60,445 bases of DNA from Acanthamoeba castellanii str. Neff. Taxonomy: Eukaryota > Discosea > Longamoebia > Acanthamoebidae. Shown in pieces: positions 20,219 through 31,925 of this stretch. The notes under the pieces were generated by a model. The model was not told where the DNA came from and searched no databases. It was given only the letters and a program-made list of their open reading frames with translations. How positions within the stretch are numbered: the stretch's first letter is position 1; each line of letters begins with the position of its first letter. Made by a program: the position numbers and the translations under genes. The DNA is taken from positions 9,356 through 69,800 of the forward strand of contig NW_004457732.1 in the NCBI RefSeq assembly GCF_000313135.1, in the 5' to 3' direction.

Positions 20219-21490
20219 ATGAGTTGGGCGTGCGGTGTTGAGCTCGACTTGAACGAGCCTGCCGAAGTTGAAAAGCAGGGGGCACCCGTGCGCTTTGCTT
20301 GGGTCGAGCAGCAGCGGGAGCCACCTCCAGAACCTGCCATCGTCCATGGTGCGCTCAATGCAACCTTCCTATCTTTGTTGTCGATTTGTTGCCTAACCCC
20401 CCCCCCAATCTATCGTTTGCAGACACTGCCTCGTTCCTCGAGGAAATCACTCGAGTGGACGAGGAACGAGATCAAGCCGATACCACACGCGCCAAGCGCA
20501 AGAGGGACGATGGTGCCCACGGCGCTGCGAGCCGGGCAGAGAGGACGATAGAGCGATACTACGATCACCGGCTCGAGGAAGAAGGGAGCATTAACAACAA
20601 GAAGAGAAGAAGCGAGGGAACAGGGGGAGTGATGAAACTCGATAGTGCGGTAAGCGGTCGTCATAGCGGCTTCGAGGTGGTCGAGTTTCAGCTTGTGTGC
20701 CCGATCGCCAGCTTCGACATCAGACGAAAGCAGGGCGATGCGCTCAAGGCTGAGGTCGAAAGGCAGCCGGTCAAGTGCAGGATCCCACCGTTCGAGATGA
20801 AAGGCTCCGGTGTTGGCGTGATCACGGTATACACGATCTTAGTGGCTCACACGCTTGATCCTTCCGTCTGGCCACAGCGCTTCATCTGCTCACGTGGGTG
20901 CGCGTTCTGAATGGGCGACAGGCGGACGGTCACGCAAAGAACATCCGCTCACCTCACGAAATGATGGCATCTGGCGCGTGTGCCGACCTGGACATGGGCG
21001 AGGCCACGTTCACCTTCCCCGTCGGCTTTCGCTTCAACAGCCACGTCGAGCTTGAATTCTTTTATCACATGGACATATACGAGCCAAAGCTATGTACGCA
21101 CGCCTCAGCTTCGCTCCCGACGTTGCTCGCCTTCTTACCGCCAGTGGATTCTGACCAGATCTCTTCTCAACAGGCACTGGGGAATTGTGCTGCCCGAGCA
21201 CTATGGCGGGAGCGCTCACAGACACCGACTACTATCGGTCCGATGGGTACGACGCCATCTACACGGATCGGCATCGGTATGAACTACGCTTCGAGGACCG
21301 CGAGCGAAAGTCGCGTGCCATCTTCAAGGGCCGCATCTTGCGTGCGGACCCAGATGGGTCCGCCTGGGCCGATCTCATCCTGCGTGCGCTCCCCATCGGA
21401 CACACCTCTCAGCCGGTGAAACGCGCCGAAGAGGAGGAAGAAGAGGAAGAGGAGGAAGAAGAGGAAGAGGAGGAGGATGAAGAAGACTAA
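20219..21490 (+). CDS. Unknown protein with poly-glutamate C-terminus
   Basis: Starts MSWACGVELDLNEPAEVEKQ. Intron 1 (about 20350-20422, with a C10 tract) joins HD-TASFLEEITRVDEERDQA. A charged, helical, nuclear-signal-like part follows (AKRKRDD, NNKKRRS). Then come FQLVCPIASFDIRRKQGD and, after one or two further introns, LHLLTWVRVLNGRQADGHAK, EATFTFPVGFRFNSHVELEF and, across an intron at about 21094-21173, ALTDTDYYRSDGYDAIYT. The tail is about 17 consecutive acidic residues, mostly Glu, ending DEED. The exact donor around 20810-20840 is uncertain. I do not recognise a family. The acidic tail and basic patches resemble chromatin or nucleolar proteins, which is only a guess. It converges on the F-BAR gene, 135 bp away. 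Confidence 0.6.
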
Positions 21491-21625
21491 GCAGCCTCGC
21501 CCTCAACCCTCCGGAGCAGTCGCACACGGGGTACGCTTAATTACATCTCTCTATATTGAGGCCGCTGCGCTAAGTCACAACCTTCTTACAGGAGGGCTGT
21601 TCAGCCGCCTATCGTCCTGTACGAA

Positions 21626-23223
21626 CTACAAGTACTCCACGTAGTTGGCGGGGAAGCGTCCGCCCTCTCCCGACGTCTGATTAAAGCCGTATATCCACCC
21701 GCTGCCGTCGTCCACGTCCACCACAAGTAGGTCGCCCACGTTCACGTCGATCTCCTCCTCCTGCTCCTTCCTGAAGGCGTAGAGCGCGCGTGCCTGCTTC
21801 TCCGGCTCTGGCGGGGGCTCGACGATCTGTGGCGGACCCTTGGCCGGGCTCGTCGACTGGGCAGGCGCCGAGAGGTCCTCCACCCACCCGCTCGGGAATG
21901 CGCCGATCACGCCGTTCAGCTCGCCTTGCCACCACCCGCTCTCGTCCTTCTCCGTCACCGTGATGATGTCGCCCTTCTTGAAGCTCAGCTCCGGCTGCGT
22001 CTCGCCAGTGTAGTCGAAGAGAGCCCGCACCTTCAGCGCAGGCCCTCTCGGGGTCGGGGCCGGAGATACCGGCGCGGCGGCGACAGAAGATTTCGATGGC
22101 GGCGCCGTTGCCGTGCTGGCAGACGCGGCCACGATCGCCGCCACCCGCGGCTGAGCGCTGCCGACCGATGCACGAGGCGAGAGGAGGCTCACCGAGCCGC
22201 TGTGGCCGCGCATCGTGGAGTTTGGAGCGAGGGTGAGCGGCGCGGCCAGGGAGAGCCTTCGGTTGTCCTTCGGGTCGTAGGGTTCGTAGTCGGCCTTGGG
22301 CGGCTTGGGCTTGCCCGAGGTTGCCCGCTCGACGAAGGCCACGATATCGGCCGAGGCGTCGACCGCGTCGAGCATCGGATGCACGACCCCGCATCGCTCC
22401 GTGACCTGCTCGGCGAGCCCGCTCTGCAGCGAGATTATGTGCTTCAGCGAGGACTGCGTGACCTGCAGCCGGGTAATCTCGATCCGCTGGAGCTCGCTCA
22501 TCGTCTTGGGCATCTCCGTGTCGTACATGCGCACTTGCGCCTCCACGAGGGTTGCGATGGCCGCCTTGTAGGCGGTGTCCGCTTTGATCGCCACCTTCTC
22601 GTCCTTCGTCGCCTTCTTCCCCAGCTTCTGCAGTATACCGGCCGGCTGCCCGCTCATCGTCGCTCGGTCGTACTCTGCTCGCAATGGACCATGTCAGTCA
22701 TGTACGCTCCTCCCCTCTTTCACGTCTGCTCTCTCTAACGCTTCTCCACATTGTCACAATAGGTCGGGGGTTGCGTACCTTCCTGGGTCTCGTCCTGCTT
22801 CCTGCGGGAGCGATAGTAGGCCGACCGTGCCTTGTCGCCCTTGTCGGTCTGGATTTCGAGGTCCTTGATGATCTTGGTGCCCTGTTCGACGAGCACTCTG
22901 GTCTGCTTCTTGCTCTCGCCCCTGTGTTCGAGTATGTGGTCCTTCACCTCGGACACGAGTCGATCCCCGAACTGGTCGTGCCAGAGTGCAAGCTTCTCAG
23001 TTTCGGTGCGCAGCGAGGTCCAGGCCGACCCCAGCGACGCGTACTCTTCGATCGTTGTCATCTTCATCAGCTTCTGGAGCTTCATGGCGTACTCCTTCTC
23101 CAAGAGGGCTCTCTTTTGCACGAAGCTGGCCACCTCTGACGAAAAGTTCTTTCCCTCGTTCAGCCGCTTCACGACCTTTTCGAACTGATCCCACATGTTA
23201 TCCGCGAAGTTGAGTGTCGCCAT
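21626..23223 (-). CDS. F-BAR protein with two SH3 domains
   Basis: Two exons, 23223-22779 and 22674-21626, GT-AG, joined at a split Glu codon. The N-terminus (NFADNMWDQFEKVVKRLNEG) is a standard FCH/F-BAR start; the helical F-BAR region runs to about residue 260. A Ser/Ala/Pro linker follows. SH3-1 is ALKVRALFDYTGETQPELSF with WWQGELNG and IGAFPSGWVEDL. SH3-2 is ARALYAFRKEQEEEIDVNVG with GRFPANYVEYL at the extreme C-terminus. Both have the ALYDY-like, WW/GWI and FPxxYV ligand-pocket positions. Proteins of this type bend membranes and recruit actin regulators such as WASP, dynamin or myosin I in endocytosis. It is divergent from the kinase gene at 23574. Confidence 0.9.
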
Positions 23224-23573
23224 CTTCCTCTGTTATCACTCAAGGTAACACTCCTCCCTCTTGCTCACTCCTTTTCGAAGCCAATCCAATAGACCTCGTA
23301 CACTCCTCCCTCTTCTATCAATCTTCACTCACCCCAGGCTACAAGAATGCGGTAAGAACAGCCTTTCCTTTTCCAGGCCGACACTTTGTCTACAAAATAC
23401 GAAATTTCCTTTTTGTAGGAAGTTTGCCTGCGTGGTGGCGCATTCTCACTCGCAGCCGCGTCAAGTTCAAACAAGCCACGGCTCCCGCCAACATCGTACA
23501 CCCCTTCATGTAGAGAGCTCTCCGTTCGATAGTGGCGCTGAGACTAAGCCTATGATGGACACGAACGACAGAG
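23224..23573. promoter_or_regulatory. Shared upstream region of the F-BAR and RCK-kinase genes
   Basis: 350 bp between divergent start codons. It holds C/T-rich stretches (CTCCCTC twice, near 23250 and 23300) and no gene. A shared promoter is inferred from position. Confidence 0.4.
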
Positions 23574-25134
23574 ATGCAGGGCGAGAGCGCTTCGGTGCCG
23601 AGACAGTCTCGGATGGCTCGCTACAAGTTCGTGAGCAAGCTCGGCAATGGCACCCATGGTTCGGTGAAGCTTTATCGAAACACAATCACCAGCAGATTGG
23701 TACCACCAACTTTTACGGCATAGCCACCCGAAGCATGTCTGATCTTTGCTGTCTGCAGGTGGCGATCAAGAAGATGAGGCGACACTTCCAAAACTGGGAC
23801 CAGTGCATGCAGCTCAACGAAATCAGGGTGCGTACACCGCTTATCAGCGGGTCTATGCTTGTGCCTAAACGTACCCATCACAGAGCCTGAAAAAGCTGTG
23901 CAGCCACGCGCATCCCAACATCATCCTCTGCGAAGAAGTAATCAAAGAGAACAACCGCCTTTATCTGAGTACGTCTGGCTTACGCGTTTCTCTCCATGAC
24001 TGACATCCGTGACCCTAATGGAAGTAGTCTTCGAGGTACGGTTGATTGCGTCTCTCAGCTAGCTATTAAGCAGTACGTCACCTACGCGTCGCAGCACATG
24101 GAGGACACTCTGCACCAGCTCATCGAGAAGCGAAAGGAGCTGGGTGAGCCCTTCCCCGAGGCTAAGATCCGAAGCGTCATGTACCGAGACCGCACTTTTT
24201 GCTGCTCAATGCCTGCCTCATCTTGTCCTCGTGCAGGTATCAGATACTGAAGGGTCTAGAGTTCATGCACGAGCGTGGCATCTTCCACAGAGGTACAGGG
24301 AAACCTTACATGCTAGGGCTATTCTAACCTTTTCATGAGAAGACCTCAAGCCGGAGAATCTGCTCTACACCACTGAGACCATCAAGCTGACCGACTTGTG
24401 CGTATGCCCTCTCCACTTCAGTCTGGGTCTCAGCACTAACACCAGCATTGCAGTGGCCTCGCCCGTCCATTCCTTTCTGGCCCTCCGTACACCGAGTACA
24501 TCTCAACCAGATGGTACCGTGCGCCAGAGGTCCTCCTCAAGAACGGGACTTACGGTCCAGCTGTAGACGTGTGGGTGCGCGCTCCTCTTTCTCCCATGCA
24601 GAGCTTCTTCTAACATGCACCTCGCAGGCTGTCGGAGCGATCATGGCAGAAATGGTGAGTGCGCAGTTGTGCAGGCTCTGGTAGCTCTCTCCTATTGCTC
24701 TATCTAATGCTCGAGTAGTATCTCCTGCGCCCCTTGTTCCCCGGCACCAGCGAGGTGAATCAGATGAAGTGCATCTGCACACTTCTTGGCTCTCCAAGCG
24801 AAGAGGAATGGCCTGAAGGAGGACGGTTTCGAGCGTCTTTTCCATCGGTACACGCCTCTCTCCTTCTTTATGCACAACCACTTACTCACTCTCACCAGGT
24901 GCCCAGTGTCCCTCTATCCGATGTGATCCCTCACGCGAGTACCGAAGCTCTCCACCTCTTGCAAGCGTTGCTCCATTGGAACCCGGCCCAGCGGCCCAGT
25001 GCCTCAGAGGTACCTGCTTCAAGCATCAAGGTTCTTGCCTCTGTGCTCGATCCAGACGTTGATATCCGTCGTTGTTTATGCAGGCCCTCAAGTATCCATT
25101 CTTCGAGCTCGGGTTTGGCTTACTGGCCGTGTAG
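23574..25134 (+). CDS. MAK/MOK-type (RCK family) protein kinase
   Basis: About ten short exons. Exon 1 is 23574-23699 ([20 protein letters not shown]). Kinase landmarks in order: glycine loop [18 protein letters not shown]; Glu-bearing QLNEIR; catalytic [10 protein letters not shown] (after an intron at about 24294); DFGLAR, whose Phe codon is split by an intron (about 24398-24453); activation segment [22 protein letters not shown]; and a C-lobe ending in [12 protein letters not shown]. The TEY motif followed by STRWYRAPE places it in the RCK group (MAK, ICK, MOK, yeast Ime2). The protein ends soon after the kinase domain ([13 protein letters not shown], stop 25132-25134), without the long tail of MAK/ICK, closest to MOK. 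Catalytic residues are all present, so it should be active. Confidence 0.85.
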
Positions 25135-25192
25135 GGCGGCATCTAGTAGCTCCGAGGCTAATAAATAAGTACTGGAAGGAATCCCTTTGGGG

Positions 25193-28100
25193 CTAGCTCC
25201 ACTTCGCGGCCTCCTGCGGCCCAATGAGGCCGTCGGTGCTGATGAGCTGAGTGATGACCTCGATGAGCCCGCTGTGGCTGATGTCGAACGTGGGATCGCT
25301 GATCTTTGCAGTGAGAAGCTTGTCCAGTTCCACCTTCAGCTCCTGCATAGCCAAGGTACCAAAAACCAACACATTAGCAGACGTTACGCTCACGAATCAA
25401 CGTGCGAGCGCAGAGCCGACCTTGGTCAGGACGGCGATTCGCGGGTCGGCGCGGAACTGGATCCAGTCGTCGACCTTGATGATCTTGAGGTGGTGCACGA
25501 CGTCGATCTCCCGCCCGAAGAGCAGGAGCGGGTAGTGGGACACCATGCTCGATTGACGCACGAACACCTTGCTCGTCTTCACCTTCTCGCTGAACAGCAG
25601 CCACGGCGAATCGAACTCGTTCACCGAGAAGTTCACCGAGCTCGGGTGTAGGAACACACGACCTACAACCGACCCATCAGTCAGCACGCCCCCACCTCCC
25701 GATACAAAGTACACACAACCACCGCACGCGCACACGAGGTGTGGCACTCACCGTCGTCTCTGGTATAGAACTTGAGGTCCCTGGCGTTGTGGGGCTGCGC
25801 GATGGAGCCCGGTATGACTTGGACGTAGCGGGTCTCCGGCGACGAGATGCGGACGACGTTGGGGTAGAGGCCGCAGCAAAGGGCCGCCTTGATGACGCGC
25901 GTGTTCTTGGCGTTGATATTGAGTCGCGCGCCCGTGGCCTCCTTCACGCCGTCGCTGCCTCGGCCGGCGAGCTTGGCCTGCTTGTTCATGAGTCGCGTGC
26001 TCACCCGCTGGTCCAGGAAGCCGATTTCCGATAGGAGCTCCGCGTACTGGCGCTTCAGATCGGCGATCGCCTGCAGCGTCGGGCGAGACAAGAATTTCTA
26101 AACAGGTACCACACGACACACACGACACACGACAGTCAGGCATTGGCCACTCAGGCTTCAGGAGAGGTGGGTGACACGAACGTCGTTGCAGTACTGCATC
26201 TCGCGGCCGTCGGCCTTGGCGGCGAGCCATCCGTTGTAGGCGTTCATGAGGGTCAGGTGATCGCTCTTGTCCAGCGCGAGCCCGAAGCGCGCCTGGTTGG
26301 CCTCCTCGCGTCGGTCGGGCGGCGAGTAGAAGGCCGACTTGCCCGCGCTCATGGCCGCCGCGATCGTCAACACCGGATCGAGGCAGCAGAGGATGGCCCC
26401 GAACAGCATCATCTTCCCGATATGCACGTCCACCGGCAATTGCGCTGTAGAAGAAGAAGAAGACGGCGACGACGACGACGAAGAAGAAGAATGAGAGATC
26501 GTCCAGAGCCGAGGTGGCCACAGATGCGCCCGTACCAAGGTGGTAGCCCAGCGGAGTGAGCTTCTCCTCTTCCTTCTCGAGCGCATTCACTTGATGCAGC
26601 GTCTGTTTACATAATGATGAGGAAGAAATTCATAATGTAATTCAACAATAAAATAGAATACAGAATATTATAAAAAAACAGAAGAGAGAGAGAGAGAGAG
26701 TGCGAGTACGTTGAGGGCGGACTGGATGGCGTGGTCCTCCGGGGGCTGGAGGGCCTGGTGCAGGAACTGCTTCACGGTGGCCCGCACGTTGAGGAGCTTG
26801 ATCTGCAGGCACAGCTGCTCCAGTGGCACCCGCAGGATCTCCGGCGGCCTTTGGTCCATGAGGTCGGCGTGACGCCGCTCCGTGTAGAGCTTGAAGCAGA
26901 GGCCCTTCTTCACACGACCGGCACGACCGCGTCGCTGTGCGGCGTTGGCCTTGGCGATCCACGTCTCGCCCAGGCACGACAGCTTAGATACTGGTGGCAT
27001 ACCACGTTGACCAGGTCAGAAACAAAGTGCAACTGTTAATTTAACACACACACACACAACACAACGGGCTCGTGTGGTGCGCACGTACCGGGGTCGTACT
27101 GCATTTCGTTCATCTTGCCGGTGTCGATCACCACGACCACGTCATCGATGGTGACGGACGTCTCGGCGATGCTGTCTGCTTGTCAGCAATGGCTCGCTTG
27201 AGGAAAGCGCGAGGGAGAGGAGTGTAGACGCACTTGGTGGAGAGGATGATCTTGCGCACGCCCTGGGGCGGCCGCTCGAACACGCGCTGCTGCTGGGCGG
27301 TGGAGATGGACGAGTGGAGCGGCAGGATGAGGTACTTGTGCTCGGCTCGTCGGTCCCGCGCGCCCCTCTGCAGGCGCTCGAGCATCGTCAGGATGTCCGC
27401 CATGCCCGAGAAGAACACCAGAATGGCGCCCTTGCTTCCGCTGCCCTTCTCCTGCGTGTCGTGCCGTCAGCTAAAACCGCACACGACACACACGACACAC
27501 ACGACACCAAACACGGAGGCAGCGCACCTCGGAGAGTTCGGGGAAGGTGCGCTCGCCTTCCTCGCAGATGAAGAAGATGAGGTGCTCGAGCAGGGCCGGT
27601 TCGAGCTTGTTTTCGTTGATCGTGGCCAGCGCCTCGCGCGTCTCCACCGAATAAGCCGCGTACGACCGGAGGATGTCCTCGCGCCGCTTCGCGTCCTCCT
27701 CCTTCTCGGCCTTTGTCCGCTTCACCCCGCCGCCGAAGCCGCCGCCTCGCCGCTGCTGGGCCGCGATGTCGTCGGCGAGCCCGCGGCCGCGCAGGAGCTC
27801 GAGCGCGTCTTCGAGGTAGTGCTCGCCCACAGGGTAAGTGAAGCCGGGGATGGAGATCACGGGCGCGCCGACGGCGGCGGCGGCACCGCGGCCGCCGGGC
27901 GAGGCAAAGTAGTGGGCGAAGAGGTCGGCGTCGAGCGTGGCGCTCATGAGGATGACCTTGATGTCCTTCCGCGCGCGCACGAGTTCCTTGAGCACGATCA
28001 GCAGGAAGTCGCTGTCCAGGTTCCTCTCGTGCACCTCATCCACAATTATGTGCGAAATGCCTGCACACCATTACACGCACGCGCGCACAAACCACTATCA

Positions 28101-31100
28101 ACCAATGCACACACCGCACACACGCACACACACCGCACACACACACGCACACACATCGCACACGATACACGGCACGACCAGAAGGAGGGGAGGAGACCTC
28201 GTAGTTCCTTGTCCTCGCCGGATGAGCCGGTGAGTCGCCGCAGGAGGATACCCGTGGTGCAGAACAGCAGCCTGGATTGTGGTGGTGGTGGTGGGACAAC
28301 CGAAACGTCAGCGCCGCACACACGGTACGCACGTGGCCCGCAGCAAGAGAGCCGGCAGCGCGTGCGGGGGCGAGGCGAGGCCTGGGGTACGTACCGGGTG
28401 TTCTTGGACTTGGCCGACTCCAAGCGGATCTGGTAACCCACTGTGTTGCCCACGTCTTCACACTGCTCTGCCGACACTCTGTGTGTGTCGACACACGAAA
28501 CAGAGCGCTGTCAGGCGCAGCGTTTGTGGGGGGGGGGATTGGTGATGCGATACCGCTGGGCGAGACCGAGTGCGGAGATTCGGCGGGGCTGGGTGACGAT
28601 GATGTTGCATCGGCCGCCCTCGTTCTGAGCGATCATGTCCTCCATAATGTACTGCGGCACCTGCGTCGACTTACCGCAACCTGCACCACCGCACGCCCAC
28701 ACACACACACGTCGCACCGCACGCACCGCACACACACGACACGCTGAACTATCGGTCTCTCCGTCATACGAACTCGAGCGAGCGTACCCGTGGCACCGGT
28801 GAGCACGATGACCTGGTTGTTGCGGATGACGCGAATGATCTCCTCCCGCTTGGAGGCGGCCGGCAGTCGCTGCCGCACCCGCTGCATCTCGATGTAGTCC
28901 GGCCGCTGCTGCTTGGCCCGCAGGCTCTCAGTCAGCTGCGCGCTCAGCTCCCGCACCTGCTCCTCGCTCACCTGCGGCTGCCCGCGCGGGCGCCGCGGCG
29001 CCGAACGACCGGCGACAGCGCCCCCGCGTTGGCCCTGCGGCGCGGCGCCGACCGTCACCGTCGGGGCCTTATCGGGTCTCCCATTGGCGGCCTTGGCTGG
29101 CTGCGGCTGCTTCTGCGGCTGTTGATTGGTCGGTGCGGCGACCGCGACGGTGGGCCGCTGCTCGGACTCGACCACGGCGCGCACGAGCTGGCCGATGTTG
29201 CTCTGCAGCCATTGGCAGAGCGAGTAGACCATGGCCTCGCCCAGCATCTCCTGGGCCTGCGCCGCCAGCTCGGCTATGATGCGGTGCTTGAGCTTGGCCA
29301 CCACCCGCGGAACCAGCTGGGCCGGCGCACCGGCGCCACCACCACGGCCCGCGGCGGCGGTGGTGGTGGGCGTAAGCGAAACAGAGGGGAAGACGAGGGG
29401 CAGCTGGAGCGGGTAGAGCGAGTGCGGATGGGCCGGAATGTGGAATTCGAGGCGCAGGTCGGCGAGGGCGAGCTGGAAGGGCTGGAATGCCGAGGCCTCG
29501 AGCGACAGCGAGTCGGGCGGCAGGCGCACCTGGAGCACGTCCACGGGCAGCGCGTCGCCGCCGAGCCCGGCGACGGCGACCGAGCGCGCGGTAAAGTCAT
29601 CGCCGAGGATGGCCTCCAGGGCGAGCATCTCGTCGCGTCGCAGCTCCTCGATCTCCCAGGCCTCGCGCTCGTCGCCCTTCTTGGGGAGGGCGGCCACGGC
29701 GTCGGCGGCCGAGGAGGACTCCAGCTTGAGCGCGCAGCCGTCGCTGGCCTCTTCCTTCGTCGCCCGGCGCGCGATGAGCGCAAAGAGCGTGTAGAAGCTG
29801 TCGGTGGCTTTGTCCGCGTTCTTGGTATCCGCCTGCAACAGCTCCAGCTCCCGTTCCTCTCCGCCTGCATTCACCACCGTGAGCTCACGCACGCCGCGCA
29901 CACACACACGACACACGACACACACGACACACGACACACGACACACGACACACGACACACACAGCATATGGAGGAGAGTACTCTTAGGCTGCTTGGCTGA
30001 GGGAAAGGCGGTAATGCCGATCTCGAGGGTCTTGGCCGGTTGGTACTCGACGGGCAGGTGCTCTTCGGCCACGTGGAGCAGCAGCCAGTCGAGCACCTTC
30101 TTGACCCGCTTGTTGAGGTCGTCGGTCGGCGGCAGGTCCCGCTCGGGCAGCGCCGCCAGGACGCGGTCGACGTCCTCCTTGCGCCAGCCGAGCTGCTTTA
30201 GCCGGCGGCGGAGGGTCTTCTCGGCCATCCGCTTGGCCTTGGCCTCCTCCGCCTTCGCCGCCGCGCGGTCGACGTCCTCCTCCTCTTCGCCGTCCCACCC
30301 GAGGTCGATCTCCTCTTCGGCCTCGCGGGGGTCGAACCCGCCGTCGTCGGCGGCCAGATCAGAGTCGACGGGGCGCGACTGCGCAGTGACGGGGGGCTGG
30401 CGGCTGCGGAGGGAGCTGATGATGTTCTCCACGAGGCTGCGCGCGGTCGGGCTCATGTAGATCTGCGGCATCTTCTGCAGCCGCTTCTCCAGGTTCTCCT
30501 TCTTCTCCTTCACCTCTTCGGCCTTTTGTGCCCGCTCGGTATCCTTCTCCTTCTTTTCCTTGGCCTGTCCGCGTAGTGCGTGTGCGGTGAGCACGTGGCC
30601 GGGCGTCAGGAAAGGGGGAGAGTGCATGCGTACATCGATGTCCAGCTGCGCCCACAGATCGCGCATCTCAGGCGGCAAGACTCGGTGTAGCTGCTGTGGA
30701 GAGCACAGCGCGTGTAGAGCCACGACCGCTGCTGCATGCCTGGTCGTTGTTTCGGGGACAAGCTGCGTCAGTGACTCGGCCCCTGCAGCGCGTACACACA
30801 CACACCAGGAGAAGGTACGCACCTGGCCATGTCGGACACGGGCAACGGGTCTCGGGTGTAGTGGGTGTACTTCTCCTCGGTCTTCTTGTTGGTGAGGTTG
30901 ATCAGCACCACACGCCACCGGAAGCCCTCCGGGCACGACTTGACGGGCGAGAAGTTCGGCCTGGCCCATTTGTTCTTCTGACACCACTCGTTCTGCAACG
31001 GGACACCCCGAGGGTTACAACCGCCGAGCGTTGTGTGCGCGTGCGGTGGTGCATGCGTCGTCCAGGTCAGCTCACACTCGGAGGAGGTGGTACCAGCATG

Positions 31101-31508
31101 GTGACCGGAGTCTTGCCCGTCCAGCTGCCAAACAGAGGAGGCGGCTTTGGCGGTGCGTCCTGCACGCGCACGCATCACAAACGCCGCGTAAGCACACGCC
31201 AACCGAGTTGTGCAAGCTTTCACAATTCTGAGAGCAGTGGCGGTGAAGTACCAGGGACTCCACTGTACCGGCCTTCTGGGCGGCCTGTGCACGTGAGCAC
31301 AAAGCAGTGAGTAAGGCGGGGGAAAAAAGGAGACGTGAAGGTGGGTGGGGTGGCGGTACTGCTCCTCCCTTTCGCTTGTCCAGCGACGGAGGGGGCTGCC
31401 CGCTCCGCGGTGCTCCTGGACCATCGGCCTTGTTTTCTTGGGTGGTGGGTCCTTCTTCTTGTCGGACTTCTTCTTCCTGCCGCCATCGTCCGCTCCCTTC
31501 CTGTTCAT
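25193..31508 (-). CDS. DHX57-like DEAH/DEVH-box ATP-dependent RNA helicase
   Basis: A large multi-exon gene starting MNRKGADDGGRKKKSDKKKD (ATG 31506-31508). Order of parts: LFGSWTGKTPVTML and NEWCQKNKWARPNF (about 31130-30950); a UBA-like region (LKQLGWRKEDVDRVLAALPE, about 30200); an RWD domain (about 29660-29360, WEIEELRRDEMLALEAILGD); helicase core with motif I GATG...GCGKSTQVPQ split by an intron (about 28790-28680), motif II DEVHERNLDSDF (about 28040), motif III MSATLDADLF (about 27950) and motif VI QRRGRAGR (about 26935); then HA2/OB-fold domains to YTRDDG and VFLHPSSVNF, ending IGPQEAAKWS. UBA plus RWD before a DEAH core matches DHX57 (DHX29 relatives), which act on structured RNA or in translation. 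Motif II is DEVH rather than DEAH, within family variation. Confidence 0.88.
28067..28165. repeat. Intronic CACACGCACA-type repeat
   Basis: An AC-rich, CpG-punctuated simple repeat (ACACCGCACACACGCACACA) in an intron of the helicase gene, just before the exon carrying motif II in transcription order. Confidence 0.8.
29903..29962. repeat. Intronic CACGACACA repeat
   Basis: Tandem CACGACACA/CACGACACACA units in an intron between the UBA-like and RWD exons of the helicase gene. The same unit recurs in other introns (26110-26130, 27478-27508, 36609-36630). Confidence 0.85.
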
Positions 31509-31925
31509 CTTGTCGGAGAAGGAAGAGACAAAGAAAACAATGATTTTCTCATTTTTTCCCCTTTCCCTTTTCCCCGGCACTTGGCCCAGAGCCCACCACA
31601 GGACAACAGCACTGTTTGCAGTGTGCGCCAGGCAGGAAAGCCAACAGAAATCGTGCAGGGAGGATGCGTAGTTGTTCATTATCACTTGCGTGTACACTTG
31701 TGAGGCCCATTGACGCCACCCCTTCTCTCTCGGTGAGCGCGATCACCACGCCTTTGCCTTCTCTCTCGGTTGGGGAGCAGCAGTTGGAATGTGAACCATT
31801 CAAAGCAATTATCATCTGCAATACTTAACATATTTGGCACGTAAAAGCTGGCAGAAACGCGCCAGTGCACGAACAAAACCACGATTTGAAGATTAGCGTG
31901 CACGCGACACAATTCATCACACAAA
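31509..31925. promoter_or_regulatory. Shared upstream region of the helicase and RRM genes
   Basis: 417 bp between divergent start codons. T/C-rich near 31540-31575. The phrase CTTCTCTCTCGGTG/TTGG occurs twice (about 31723 and 31759). No gene is seen. Confidence 0.4.

Noticed and set aside
28036..28494. Frames rich in Val, Cys and Arg around 28.1 kb
   Set aside because: They translate CACACA/TGTGTG intron repeats of the helicase gene.
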